Origin: Pachypanchax playfairii
Lineage: Eukaryota; Chordata; Actinopteri; Cyprinodontiformes; Aplocheilidae
Reading direction: 5' to 3'
NCBI GenBank assembly: GCA_006937955.1
Contig: SSNP01000295.1
Coordinates: forward strand, 214,087-278,086
DNA: 64,000 bases
This document shows, one piece after another, positions 11,766 through 23,157 of the stretch. The notes beneath the pieces were generated by a model. That model searched no databases. It was given only the letters and a program-made list of their open reading frames with translations, and was not told the origin of the DNA. The translations under genes and the position numbers were made by a program. Within the stretch, counting starts at the first letter, position 1. Each line of letters starts with the position of its first letter.

Positions 11766-12694
11766 CAGTAATTCAACTTAAACCCCCCCAACATGAACCA
11801 GTTAGTTTTATCCTTCTTTTGGAACTTTTCTATAAAGTTGTTAAATGCGGGAGCTTTTCTATTGGATCTACCTGTACATCTAGAACAGGTGTTTTCATCT
11901 ACCTGGTTAGGGTTCGATGGTTGGAACAGCTGATGATGGACTGGATTTCTACTTTTGACACGTCTGTTAGAGGCTGAGCTCAAATCCTGGTGGACTTCCA
12001 AAATACAGACTGATAGAATGATGATGATGAACTGGACGTTGTGGTGATGGACAAACAGCAGAGGGACAACATCAGGAAAAAGGAAGGTGAGAAACTAGAG
12101 AAATACCAGGAGCTCAGAGAAGATCTGGAAGGTGAAGACATCAGTGGTGTTTGTGGTCATGAGAGTACTGGTGGAAGTAACTTCATAACTGGAGGAGTAA
12201 CGACAGCAGATCCAAAAAAACATCCAACCTCTCAATCCAGGAAAGATCTGGTAACAGCAAAGATACCAAGAAGAACCCTGAAGCTCTCGGGATTCTGGTG
12301 GAGGACTGGAGCTTGGAAGGAGGAGGGTGAGAGCAGAGGCGGAGCTAGAGGGGGGGCCGGGGGGGCACCGGCCCCCCCCAACATTCAACCGGCCCCCCCA
12401 GGTGCCCCCCCCAGGTGATTGACATGTCACCCACCGTTATTCCGCAGTGGCTGGCCTTATTTGTGCAATATACACCATGTAATGCTGGCTTCAAGTAGCA
12501 TGGGAAAGATAAACTTCCCCAGTTGTGAAGAGGAGATTACCAGTGTGTGTGCCTTTGTTGAATTGAAACACTGGAGGCTATCCTCAACTGACTGCGAGCT
12601 AGCATCTGCTCTAAAGAGGTGAAACCAATCACAGTATTTTTAAAGGCAACACTAACAACAACAACACAATTTTTTTATATACTCAATTAATCCT

Positions 12695-12695
12695 N
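12695..12695. other. Assembly gap (single N)
   Basis: One undetermined base. By comparison with the second copy it stands in for about 815 bp (14718 to about 15530), including a long inverted repeat and the 3' half of a hAT-type element. Confidence 0.9.
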
Positions 12696-12846
12696 AGAGA
12701 GAGAGAGAGAGAGAGAGAGTTGAGTTTACAAACAAAAAATTCAAAAGACAAACATGTATTTTTAACTAATTGATGTGATGTTTCTGTTTCTTTAACCATC
12801 TAAAAGTTGATGTTTTTCATATTCTTTAAGGTCTACGACATACATC

Positions 12847-13594
12847 ATGGTTATATCTGGTAACTCCACCTTCAGTTCTGATCATCTCTTTGATGACTTC
12901 TGCTCCAGATCCAACATCACAACTGTAATAGCAACGGGTGTGATGACAGTTAAAACCGTCCTGGTCCTCCCTCTGTCCATGTCCGTCCTCTACCTGGGTC
13001 ACCAGCGATGGCGTCAGCAGCGCTCCTTTAAAACCACGAGCCACTCGGACGTCTTCACCTTCCACCTGGCTGTCATCGAGCTCTTCTGGGCTCTTGGTGC
13101 CGTCTGTTACCTGTGTAGCATTTACAAAAGGAACAAAGTGATGATGTCATTAGGTCTGTACTGCTGTTCCTTTATTTTCTTTGGACAGATGATGATTCAT
13201 ATCTTGACCTGTGTAGAGAGGTACCTGGCGGTTGTTCACCCCGTCACCTACATGATGTTCAAGACCAGCCGTGGAGTCCAGATCAGAAACATCAGCATCA
13301 GCTGTGTTTGGCTGCTGTGCACCGGACTAATAGTTGTAGAAATACATTTAATAGAAACCACTGCTGTTTTCTTAGTGCTTTGTGTTCTGTTTCTCTCCAT
13401 CGTGGTCATGACTTTCTGCAGCGTCTCTGTCCTCTGGGTTCTGATTCGTCCAGGACCAGGAGAAGGTTGCAGGGAGAAGGTCGACCAAACGAAGCTGAGA
13501 GCGTTCTACACCATCACAGCCAGCTCAGGTGTGCTGTGGGTGTGGTTTGGAGGGGTTTTTATTTGCTTTATATTAACAACATCATCTCTTCTTG
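12847..13594 (+). pseudogene. Partial receptor 3 copy cut by an assembly gap
   Basis: The first 249 codons of a receptor identical to the one at 15689 apart from one visible residue change (VLVLPLSM here, VLILPLSM there). It includes the ERY motif and ends inside TM6-TM7 at the N run. The upstream flank matches too, with the acceptor TTCTTTAAG before the ATG. The missing C terminus is due to the gap, so this is most likely an allelic fragment rather than a true pseudogene or separate gene. Confidence 0.75.
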
Positions 13595-13604
13595 NNNNNN
13601 NNNN
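13595..13604. other. Assembly gap (10 N)
   Basis: Ten undetermined bases joining the receptor fragment on the left to a second start of the same duplicated block on the right. Confidence 0.98.
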
Positions 13605-14348
13605 TAAATAATTTATTAATGATTATTTTATTTCCTATATTAATCCCTCATGGGGAAATTTGGCTCATTTAACCCGTCCTCAGCGTAGTTAGGAGAGGAG
13701 GGCGGCCATCTTGAACAGCAGCTGTGGGATTCAGTATCTTGTCCAGAGACACTTCGACACCTCTTGGTGCTACAGGTTCATGTTTTACCAGTAATTCAAC
13801 TTAAACCCCCCCAACATGAACCAGTTAGTTTTATCCTTCTTTTGGAACTTTTCTATAAAGTTGTTAAATGCGGGAGCTTTTCTATTGGATCTACCTGTAC
13901 ATCTAGAACAGGTGTTTTCATCTACCTGGTTAGGGTTCGATGGTTGGAACAGCTGATGATGGACTGGATTTCTACTTTTGACACGTCTGTTAGAGGCTGA
14001 GCTCAAATCCTGGTGGACTTCCAAAATACAGACTGATAGAATGATGATGATGAACTGGACGTTGTGGTGATGGACAAACAGCAGAGGGACAACATCAGGA
14101 AAAAGGAAGGTGAGAAACTAGAGAAATACCAGGAGCTCAGAGAAGATCTGGAAGGTGAAGACATCAGTGGTGTTTGTGGTCATGAGAGTACTGGTGGAAG
14201 TAACTTCATAACTGGAGGAGTAACGACAGCAGATCCAAAAAAACATCCAACCTCTCAATCCAGGAAAGATCTGGTAACAGCAAAGATACCAAGAAGAACC
14301 CTGAAGCTCTCGGGATTCTGGTGGAGGACTGGAGCTTGGAAGGAGGAG

Positions 14349-15522
14349 GGTGAGAGCAGAGGCGGAGCTAGAGGGGGGGCCGGGGGGGCACCGGCCCCCC
14401 CCAACATTCAACCGGCCCCCCCAGGTGCCCCCCCCAGGTGATTGACATGTCACCCACCGTTATTCCGCAGTGGCTGGCCTTATTTGTGCAATATACACCA
14501 TGTAATGCTGGCTTCAAGTAGCATGGGAAAGATAAACTTCCCCAGTTGTGAAGAGGAGATTACCAGTGTGTGTGCCTTTGTTGAATTGAAACACTGGAGG
14601 CTATCCTCAACTGACTGCGAGCTAGCATCTGCTCTAAAGAGGTGAAACCAATCACAGTATTTTTAAAGGCAACACTAACAACAACAACACAATTTTTTTA
14701 TATACTCAATTAATCCTATCAATTAGAACCATTAGAACACAGAACATCTCCAGAGAGCAGAGGGCAGCTACTCAAAGCACCCAGGGAGCAGTGGGTGGGG
14801 GTTAAAGATCTTGCTCGGCACCTGGATGAACTACTTTGGGCTCTTGAGCAAGGTCCTTAACCCCCACCCACTGCTCCCTGGGTGCTTTAAATAGCTGCCT
14901 TCTGCTCTCTGGAGATGTTCTGTGTTCTAATTGGTTCTAATGTTCTGTGTTCCTCCAGAGATGGGTAAAATGCAGTGATTTGAATTTCCCCGGTTGAGGA
15001 TTTATTGAGTATAAAAAAAAAATTGAAATTACAATGTTATGAATATTTTTTAAGAAAAATCTGTATGCCATTTCACTGCATGGTGTAGGCTGTAAACTAA
15101 CCATTTAACAACAACAGTAAAGAACTTTTAACACAACCCTCAGGATATTGACCTCGCCATGTTGAAAGGTTATCTCATCTCAGCACTGCCTGAGCTGACA
15201 AGTCGGGTATCATAACATTTTTTTCTGTTTTCCGGTGGAAAATAAAACGTGAGTAGGGTTCATGTGCAATTTCAACGTCAATATTTGGTATTTATCATAA
15301 TTACAATACGACCTGAAGGCAGCATAAGTTGTTTGTGGACGCCATGCTGCCACAGCAAAGATTATCCAGCAGAAGAAGAAGTGGGGACCCATGAAGACCA
15401 GCTAACAGTTAAGAGATATAGTACTGGTACTTGTCATTCTCAACTGTGTTAGTTGTCATTTTCAGTTGACCCCCCAGAGATATCCTTGGCCCCCCCAACG
15501 ATAAAAGTCTAGCTCCGCCACT

Positions 15523-15531
<9 letters not shown>
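14349..15531. mobile_element. Non-autonomous hAT-type DNA transposon with 8-bp target duplication
   Basis: The element runs from 14357 to 15523 (1167 bp). The left end is CAGAGGCGGAGCTAGA and the right end is TCTAGCTCCGCCACTG; these are inverted repeats differing at one of 16 positions. Both sides are flanked by GGTGAGAG (14349-14356 and 15524-15531), an 8-bp target-site duplication as produced by hAT transposases. Subterminal regions are rich in G or C runs (GGGGGGGCC, GGCCCCCC). No transposase frame is present, so it would need a transposase in trans. A truncated copy starts at 12334 in the duplicate block. Confidence 0.82.
14719..14945. repeat. Long inverted repeat nested in the hAT element
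   Basis: Arms at about 14721-14815 and 14845-14940 are near-perfect reverse complements: one reads AACACAGAACATCTCCAGAG and the other CTCTGGAGATGTTCTGTGTT. The spacer is about 30 bp. The arms contain the segment TGAGCAAGGTCCTTAACCCC familiar from fish retroposons. The single-N gap in the duplicate copy falls exactly at the left foot of this hairpin. Confidence 0.85.

Positions 15532-15561
<30 letters not shown>
15526..15561. repeat. (AG)n microsatellite
   Basis: A simple GA run directly at the right target-site duplication of the hAT element; a shorter allele is at 12696-12719. Confidence 0.9.
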
Positions 15562-15563
<2 letters not shown>

Positions 15564-15688
15564 GAGTTTACAAACAAAAAATTCAAAAGACAAACATGTA
15601 TTTTTAACTAATTGATGTGATGTTTCTGTTTCTTTAACCATCTAAAAGTTGATCTTTTTCATATTCTTTAAGGTCTACGACATACATC

Positions 15689-16573
15689 ATGGTTATATCT
15701 GGTAACTCCACCTTCAGTTCTGATCATCTCTTTGATGACTTCTGCTCCAGATCCAACATCACAACTGTAATAGCAACGGGTGTGATGACAGTTAAAACCG
15801 TCCTCATCCTCCCTCTGTCCATGTCTGTCCTCTACCTGGGTCACCAGCGATGGCGTCAGCAGCGCTCCTTTAAAACCACGAGCCACTCGGACGTCTTCAC
15901 CTTCCACCTGGCTGTCATCGAGCTCTTCTGGGCTCTTGGTGCCGTCTGTTACCTGTGTAGCATTTACAAAAGGAACAAAGTGATGATGTCATTAGGTCTG
16001 TACTGCTGTTCCTTTATTTTCTTTGGACAGATGATGATTCATATCTTGACCTGTGTAGAGAGGTACCTGGCGGTTGTTCACCCCGTCACCTACATGATGT
16101 TCAAGACCAGCCGTGGAGTCCAGATCAGAAACATCAGCATCAGCTGTGTTTGGCTGCTGTGCACCGGACTAATAGTTGTAGAAATACATTTAATAGAAAC
16201 CACTGCTGTTTTCTTAGTGCTTTGTGTTCTGTTTCTCTCCATCGTGGTCATGACTTTCTGCAGCGTCTCTGTCCTCTGGGTTCTGATTCGTCCAGGACCA
16301 GGAGAAGGTTGCAGGGAGAAGGTCGACCAAACGAAGCTGAGAGCGTTCTACACCATCACAGCCAGCTCAGGTGTGCTGTGGGTGTGGTTTGGAGGGGTTT
16401 TTATTTGCTTTATATTAACAACATCATCTCTTCTTGATGAATATTACACGTGTGTGCTGATGGCCGTTGTAAACTGTTTTAATTTGCCCTCCAGTTTAGT
16501 ATCACCTCTGCTTTATCTGCACAGGGAGGGAAAACTGTCACTTCACTGCTTTAACACTCAAAACACAGACTGA
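15689..16573 (+). CDS. Orphan class A-like seven-transmembrane receptor 3
   Basis: A complete 294-residue single-exon receptor. N terminus MVISGNSTFSS with a GNST glycosylation site and a second Asn site near residue 24 (SNITT); TM1 ends in LGHQRWRQQR; TM2 has HLAVIELFWALG; TM3 ends in CVERYLAVVHPVTY; the loop before TM6 is PGPGEGCREKVDQTKLRAF; TM7 has LPSSLVSPLLYL followed by HREGKLSLHC and a tail ending NTQNTD. The start follows an acceptor (TTCTTTAAG, ending 15672) by 16 bases. I could not place its leader exon. A likely poly(A) signal ATTAAA is at 16833-16838. Related to the other array members, but with a longer tail; no ligand is known to me. Confidence 0.9.
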   Translation: MVISGNSTFSSDHLFDDFCSRSNITTVIATGVMTVKTVLILPLSMSVLYLGHQRWRQQRSFKTTSHSDVFTFHLAVIELFWALGAVCYLCSIYKRNKVMMSLGLYCCSFIFFGQMMIHILTCVERYLAVVHPVTYMMFKTSRGVQIRNISISCVWLLCTGLIVVEIHLIETTAVFLVLCVLFLSIVVMTFCSVSVLWVLIRPGPGEGCREKVDQTKLRAFYTITASSGVLWVWFGGVFICFILTTSSLLDEYYTCVLMAVVNCFNLPSSLVSPLLYLHREGKLSLHCFNTQNTD

Positions 16574-17093
16574 TACTGATCTAACTTCAAGTTAATACAT
16601 TTATTATCATTTATTCCTGTTTCTTTCTTGCTTTGTCTCACCTGGATTATCAGTCTGATTAGTTTACCTTAGCTTCAGTGTGCCTCCATATTTTATACAA
16701 TTTTTATTTGAAACATTTTGTCAGAGTTTACAATCAGATGAAGAATATTTATAACCATTTACTGGAGAAATGAAAACTCTGATGATCTTTGTGTTTTTGT
16801 CTAAGTTTATGGTTGTAAACAGCAAATCAAACATTAAAGCCTCAAACTGTAAAAACCATTTCCTCATTTTCCTTTTTATTTGCATCATGCAAACCAGGCG
16901 TGATGGTTAATAATGAACCTGATGTAAAACCCTCTCTGACATGAAGACAGCAGCAGACTGTCAGCTGGATGAAAAGGAGAAACAAGCAGAAACAGAAAAG
17001 GTGAGTTTAGATAGTTGACGTGGTTCTGCTGGGTTTCTTACATTTCATCTCCTGTTCATGGGTTAAATGTTAGAAATATACAACTTCTCTATA
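16574..17093 (+). other. 3' untranslated region of receptor 3 and leader exon of receptor 4
   Basis: The first 280 bases are the probable 3' untranslated region up to ATTAAA at 16833. The segment ending at 17000 (AACAGAAAAG|GTGAGTTT) looks like a donor and is the best candidate for the noncoding leader exon of receptor 4, whose acceptor lies at 23136. Confidence 0.45.
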
Positions 17094-20000
17094 CGGTGTT
17101 GGTCCCTGGTGTAACATCTGGAGGCGGTGTTGGTCCCTGGTGTAACATCTGGAGACGGTGTTGGTCCCTGGTGTAACATCTGGATAAGGTGTTGGTCCCT
17201 GGTGTAACATCTGGAGACGGTGTTGGTCCCTGGTGTAACATCTGGAGACGGTGTTGGTCCGTCCCTGGTGTAACACCTGGAGACGGTGTTGGTCCGTCCC
17301 TGGTGTAACACCTGGAGACTGTGTTGGTCTGTCCCTGGTGTAACACCTGGAGACGGTGTTGGTCCATCCCTGGTGTAACACCTGGAGGCGGTGTTGGTCC
17401 CTGGTGTAACATCTGGAGGCGGTGTTGGTCCGTGGTGTAACATCTGGATAAGGTGTTGGTCCCTGGTGTAACATCTGGAGGGGGTGTTGGTCCCTTGTGT
17501 CCCTGGTGTAACATCTGGAGGCGGTGTTGGTCCCTGGTGTAACATCTGGAGACGGTGTTGGTCCCTGGTGTAACATCTGGATAAGGTGTTGGTCCCTGGT
17601 GTAACATCTGGAGACGGTGTTGGTCCCTGGTGTAACATCTGGAGACGGTGTTGGTCCCTGGTGTAACATCTGGAGACGGTGTTGGTCCCTGGTGTAACAC
17701 CTGGAGACGGTGTTGGTCCGTCCCTGGTGTAACACCTGGAGACGGTGTTGGTCCGTCCCTGGTGTAACACCTGGAGACGGTGTTGGTCCGTCCCTGTTGT
17801 AACACCTGGAGACGGTGTTGGTCCCTGGTGTAACATCTGGATAAGGTGTTGGTCCCTGGTGTAACATCTGGAGACGGTGTTGGTCCCTGGTGTAACATCT
17901 GGATAAGGTGTTGGTCCCTGGTGTAACATCTGGGGGCAGTGTTGGTCCCTGGTGTAACATCTGGGGGCAGTGTTGGTCCCTGGTGTAACATCTGGAGGCG
18001 GTGTTGGTCCCTGGTGTAACATCTGGAGGCGGTGTTGGTCCCTGGTGTCCCTGGTGTAACATCTGGAGGCGGTGTTGGTCCCTGGTCCCTGGTGTAACAT
18101 CTGGAGGCAGTGTTGGTCCCTGGTGTAACATCTGGAGGCGGTGTTGGTCCCTGGTGTAACATCTGGAGGCGGTGTTGGTCCCTGGTGTAACATCTGGAGA
18201 CGGTGTTGGTCCGTCCCTGGTGTAACATCTGGAGGCGGTGTTGGTCCCTGGTGTAACATCTGGAGACGGTGTTGGTCCCTGGTGTAACATCTGGAGGCAG
18301 TGTTGGTCCCTGGTGTAACATCTGGAGACGGTGTTGGTCCGTCCCTGGTGTAACACCTGGAGGCGGTGTTGGTCCCTGGTGTAACATCTGGAGACGGTGT
18401 TGGTCCGTCCCTGGTGTAACATCTGGAGACGGTGTTGGTCCGTCCCTGGTGTAACATCTGGAGTCGGTGTTGGTCCCTGGTGTAACATCTCGAGGCAGTG
18501 TTGGTCCCTGGTGTAACATCTGGAGGCGGTGTTGGTCGCTGGTGTAACGTGTGGAGGCGGTGTGGGTCCCTGGTGTAACATCTGGAGACGGTGTTCGTCC
18601 TTGGTGTAACATCTGGAGGCTGTGTTGGTCCCTGGTGTAACATCTGGAGGCGGTGTTGGTCCCTGGTGTAACATCTGGGGGCAGTGTTGGTCCCTGGTGT
18701 AACATCTGGAGGCGGTGTTGGTCCGTCCCTGGTGTAACACCTGGAGACGGTGTTGGTCCCTGGTGTAACATCTGGAGACGGTGTTGGTCCCTGGTGTAAC
18801 ACCTGGAGACGGTGTTGGTCCCTGGTGTAACATCTCGAGGCAGTGTTGGTCCCTGGTGTAACATCTGGGGGCAGTGTTGGTCCCTGGTGTAACATCTGGA
18901 TGCGGTGTTGGTCCCTGGTGTAACATCTGGAGGCGGTGTTGGTCCCTGGTGTAACATCTGGAGACGGTGTTGGTCCCTGGTGTAACACCTGGAGACGGTG
19001 TTGGTCCGTCCCTGGTGTAACACCTGGAGGCGGTGTTGGTCCCTGGTGTAACATCTGGAGACGGTGTTGGTCCCTGGTGTAACATCTGGAGGCGGTGTTG
19101 GTCCCTGGTGTAACATCTGGAGGCGGTGTTGGTCCCTGGTGTAACATCTGGAGACGGTGTTGGTCCCTGGTGTAACATCTGGAGACGGTGTTGGTCCCTG
19201 GTGTAACATCTGGAGACGGTGTTGGTCCCTGGTGTAACATCTTGAGGCGGTGTTGGTCCCTGGTGTAACATCTGGAGGCGGTGTTGGTCCCTGGTGTAAC
19301 ATCTGGAGGCAGTGTTCGTCCTTGGTGTAACATCTGGAGGCAATGTTGGTCCGTCCCTGTTGTAACACCTGGAGGCAGTGTTGGTCCCTGGTGTAACATC
19401 TGGAGACGGTGTTCGTCCTTGGTGTAACATCTGGAGGCAGTGTTGGTCCCTGGTGTAACATCTGGAGGCGGTGTTGGTCCCTGGTGTAACATCTGGAGGC
19501 GGTGTTGGTCCCTGGTGTCCCTGGTGTAACATCTGGAGGCGGTGTTGGTCCCTGGTGTAACATCTGGAGACGGTGTTCGTCCCTGGTGTAACATCTGGAG
19601 GCGGTGTTGGTCCCTGGTGTAACATCTGGAGGCAGTGTTGGTCCGTCCCTGTTGTAACACCTGGAGGCAGTGTTGGTCCCTGGTGTAACATCTGGAGACG
19701 GTGTTGGTCCGTCCCTGGTGTAACACCTGGAGACGGTGTTGGTCCGTCCCTGGTGTAACACCTGGAGACGGTGTTGGTCCGTCCCTGGTGTAACACCTGG
19801 AGACGGTGTTGGTCCCTGGTGTAACATCTCGAGGCAGTGTTGGTCCCTGGTGTAACATCTGGAGGCGGTGTTGGTCCCTGGTGTAACATCTCGAGGCGGT
19901 GTTGGTCCCTGGTGTAACACCTGGAGACGGTGTTGGTCCGTCCCTGGTGTAACACCTGGAGACGGTGTTGGTCCGTCCCTGGTGTAACACCTGGAGACGG

Positions 20001-22763
20001 TGTTGGTCCGTCCCTGTTGTAACACCTGGAGACGGTGTTGGTCCGTCCCTGGTGTAACACCTGGAGACGGTGTTGGTCCGTCCCTGTTGTAACACCTGGA
20101 GACGGTGTTGGTCCGTCCCTGGTGTAACATCTGGAGGTGGTGTTGGTCCATCCCTGGTGTAACACCTGGAGACGGTGTTGGTCCCTGGTGTAACACCTGG
20201 AGACGGTGTTGGTCCATCCCTGGTGTAACACCTGGAGACGGTGTTGGTCCGTCCCTGGTGTAACACCTGGAGACGGTGTTGGTCCGTCCCTGTTGTAACA
20301 CCTGGAGACGGTGTTGGTCCGTCCCTGGTGTAACACCTGGAGACTGTGTTGGTCTGTCCCTGTTGTAACACCTGGAGACGGTGTTGGTCCGTCCCTGGTG
20401 TAACACCTGGAGACTGTGTTGGTCTGTCCCTGGTGTAACACCTGGAGACGGTGTTGGTCCCTGGTGTAACATCTCGAGGCAATGTTGGTCCCTTTTGTAA
20501 CATCTGGAGGCGGTGTTGGTCCCTGGTGTAACATCTGGAGGCGGTGTTGGTCCCTGGTGTAACATCTGGAGGCAGTGTTGGTCCCTGTTGTAACACCTGG
20601 AGGCAGTGTTGGTCCCTGGTGTAACATCTGGAGGCGGTGTTGGTCCCTGGTGTAACATCTGGAGACGGTGTTGGTCCCTGGTGTAACATCTGGAGGCGGT
20701 GTTGGTCCCTGGTGTAACATCTGGAGGCAGTGTTGGTCCCTGTTGTAACATCTGGAGGCGGTGTTGGTCCCTGGTGTAACATCTGGATAAGGTGTTGGTC
20801 CCTGGTGTAACATCTGGAGGCGGTGTTGGTCCGTCCCTGGTGTAACACCTGGAGACGGTGTTGGTCCGTCCCTGGTGTAACACCTGGAGACGGTGTTGGT
20901 CCGTCCCTGGTGTAACACCTGGAGACGGTGTTGGTCCGTCCCTGGTGTAACACCTGGAGACGGTGTTGGTCCCTGGTGTAACATCTGGAGGCAGTGTTGG
21001 TCCCTGGTGTAACATCTGGAGGCAGTGTTGGTCCCTGGTGTAACATCTGGAGGCGGTGTTGGTCCCTGGTGTAACACCTGGAGACGGTGTTGGTCCCTGG
21101 TGTAACACCTGGAGACGGTGTTGGTCCGTCCCTGGTGTAACACCTGGAGACGGTGTTGGTCCGTCCCTGTTGTAACACCTGGAGACGGTGTTGGTCCGTC
21201 CCTGGTGTAACACCTGGAGACGGTGTTGGTCCGTCCCTGTTGTAACACCTGGAGACGGTGTTGGTCCGTCCCTGGTGTAACACCTGGAGGCGGTGTTGGT
21301 CCCTGGTGTAACATCTGGAGGCGGTGTTGGTCCCTGGTGTAACATCTGGAGGCAGTGTTGGTCCCTGGTGTAACATCTGGGGGCAGTGTTGGTCCCTGGT
21401 GTAACATCTGGAGGCGGTGTTGGTCCCTGGTGTAACATCTGGATAAGGTGTTGGTCCCTGGTGTAACATCTGGATGCGGTGTTGGTCCCTGGTGTAACAT
21501 CTGGATAAGGTGTTGGTCCCTGGTATAACATCTGGAGGCGGTGTTGGTCCCTGGTGTAACATCTGGAGGCAGTGTTGGTCCCTGGTGTAACATCTGGATA
21601 AGGTGTTGGTCCCTGGTGTAACATCTGGATGCGGTGTTGGTCCCTGGTGTAACATCTGGATAAGGTGTTGGTCCCTGGTGTAACATCTGGAGGCGGTGTT
21701 GGTCCCTGGTCCCTGGTGTAACATCTGGAGGCAGTGTTGGTCCCTGGTGTAACATCTGGAGGCGGTGTTGGTCCCTGGTGTAACATCTGGAGGCGGTGTT
21801 GGTCCGTCCCTGGTGTAACACCTGGAGACTGTGTTGGTCTGTCCCTGGTGTAACACCTGGAGACGGTGTTGGTCCGTCCCTGTTGTAACACCTGGAGGCA
21901 GTGTTGGTCCCTGGTGTAACATCTGGAGGCGGTGTTGGTCCCTGGTGTAACATCTGGAGACGGTGTTGGTCCCTGGTGTAACATCTGGAGACGGTGTTGG
22001 TCCGTCCCTGGTGTAACACCTGGAGACGGTGTTGGTCCGTCCCTGGTGTAACACCTGGAGACGGTGTTGGTCCGTCCCTGGTGTAACACCTGGAGGCGGT
22101 GTTGGTCCCTGTTGTAACACCTGGAGGCGGTGTTGGTCCCTGGTGTAACATCTGGAGGCGGTGTTGGTCCCTGGTGTAACATCTGGAGACGGTGTTGGTC
22201 CCTGGTGTAACATCTAGGGGCAGTGTTGGTCCCTGGTGTAACATCTGGGGGCAGTGTTGGTCCCTGGTGTAACATCTGGAGGCGGTGTTGGTCCCTGGTG
22301 TAACATCTGGATAAGGTGTTGGTCCCTGGTGTAACACCTGGAGACGGTGTTGGTCCGTCCCTGGTGTAACACCTGGAGACGGTGTTGGTCCGTCCCTGGT
22401 GTAACACCTGGAGACGGTGTTGGTCCCTGGTGTAACATCTGGAGGCAGTGTTGGTCCCTGTTGTAACACCTGGAGGCAGTGTTGGTCCCTGGTGTAACAT
22501 CTGGAGGCGGTGTTGGTCCCTGGTGTAACACCTGGAGACGGTGTTGGTCCGTCCCTGGTGTAACACCTGGAGACGGTGTTGGTCCGTCCCTGGTGTAACA
22601 CCTGGAGACGGTGTTGGTCCCTGGTGTAACATCTGGAGACGGTGTTGGTCCCTGGTGTAACATCTGGAGACGGTGTTGGTCCCTGGTGTAACATCTGGAG
22701 GCGGTGTTGGTCCCTGGTGTAACATCTGGAGGCAGTGTTGGTCCCTGCTGTAACATCTGGAGT
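17094..22763. repeat. 5.67-kb minisatellite, 31/35-bp units
   Basis: Roughly 175 tandem copies of a unit that starts GGTGTTGGTCCCTGGTGTAA and ends CATCTGGAGGC. The basic unit is 31 bp. A 35-bp form carries a four-base insertion (GTCCGTCCCTGG) and has CACC for CATC; shorter forms lack part of the unit. Variable positions (GAGAC, GAGGC, GATAAG, GGGGC) are interspersed. All three minus-strand frames stay open over 5 kb or more because no frame of the unit has a stop; this is a repeat property, not evidence of protein. If the donor at 17000 and acceptor at 23136 are right, the whole array lies in the 6.1-kb leader intron of receptor 4. Confidence 0.97.
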
Positions 22764-23157
22764 CAACAAACACATTTTAGTTAAAGGTTTTTAATATTTT
22801 GTGAGTTTTGTGAAGTCATGACATTTAAAAGCGTCATATTCTAACAGATCACATGCAGTCGTTGAAAGGTTGTTTCAGATTGATTATTGTTTCCTGCTGA
22901 TTATTGATTTTTTAATTTATAGATTTTCTATGTAAACAACCAAATTGTCCCGGGTCCAGAAGACCTGGTTTTGATCTAGTCCAGACTGAGAAGGACAAGT
23001 CTAAACTCAAAAACTAAAGAGACGGATGAGAATTAAAGTTTAAACTTTGAATTTTGACAATATTAAGAATAAATATTTAAACATGTCTCCCTTTTTATAA
23101 ATTATTTTTTCTCTCATTTTGTTTTTGTCTCCTCAGGTTTTGGTTTAACGAGTCAAC
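22764..23157 (+). other. End of putative leader intron and 5' leader of receptor 4
   Basis: AT-rich sequence without coding features. A polypyrimidine tract and acceptor TCTCCTCAG| end at 23136, 21 bases before the ATG. Confidence 0.5.

Larger units (their letters stand above)
11582..13594 (+). repeat. Probable false (haplotype) duplicate of 13605-16436
   Basis: Bases 11582-12694 match 13605-14717 at a constant offset of 2023, and 12696-13594 match the corresponding part of the second copy up to 16436. The copy breaks fall exactly at the N runs at 12695 and 13595-13604. The first copy lacks the roughly 815 bp of the second copy at the place marked by a single N. The few differences seen (three bases in the receptor, one upstream) are what two alleles would show. 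I read this as an unpurged alternative haplotype contig rather than a biological duplication. Confidence 0.8.

Noticed and set aside
12041..12430. Reading frames across 12041-12430 and the copies at 14064-14453
   Set aside because: They run from unannotated flank into the terminus of the hAT-type element and repeat in the duplicate block; no domain.
17063..22775. Minus-strand reading frames of 1716, 1901 and 1894 codons
   Set aside because: They are three overlapping frames of one minisatellite whose unit has no stop; the encoded peptide only rotates the same repeat and has no domain.
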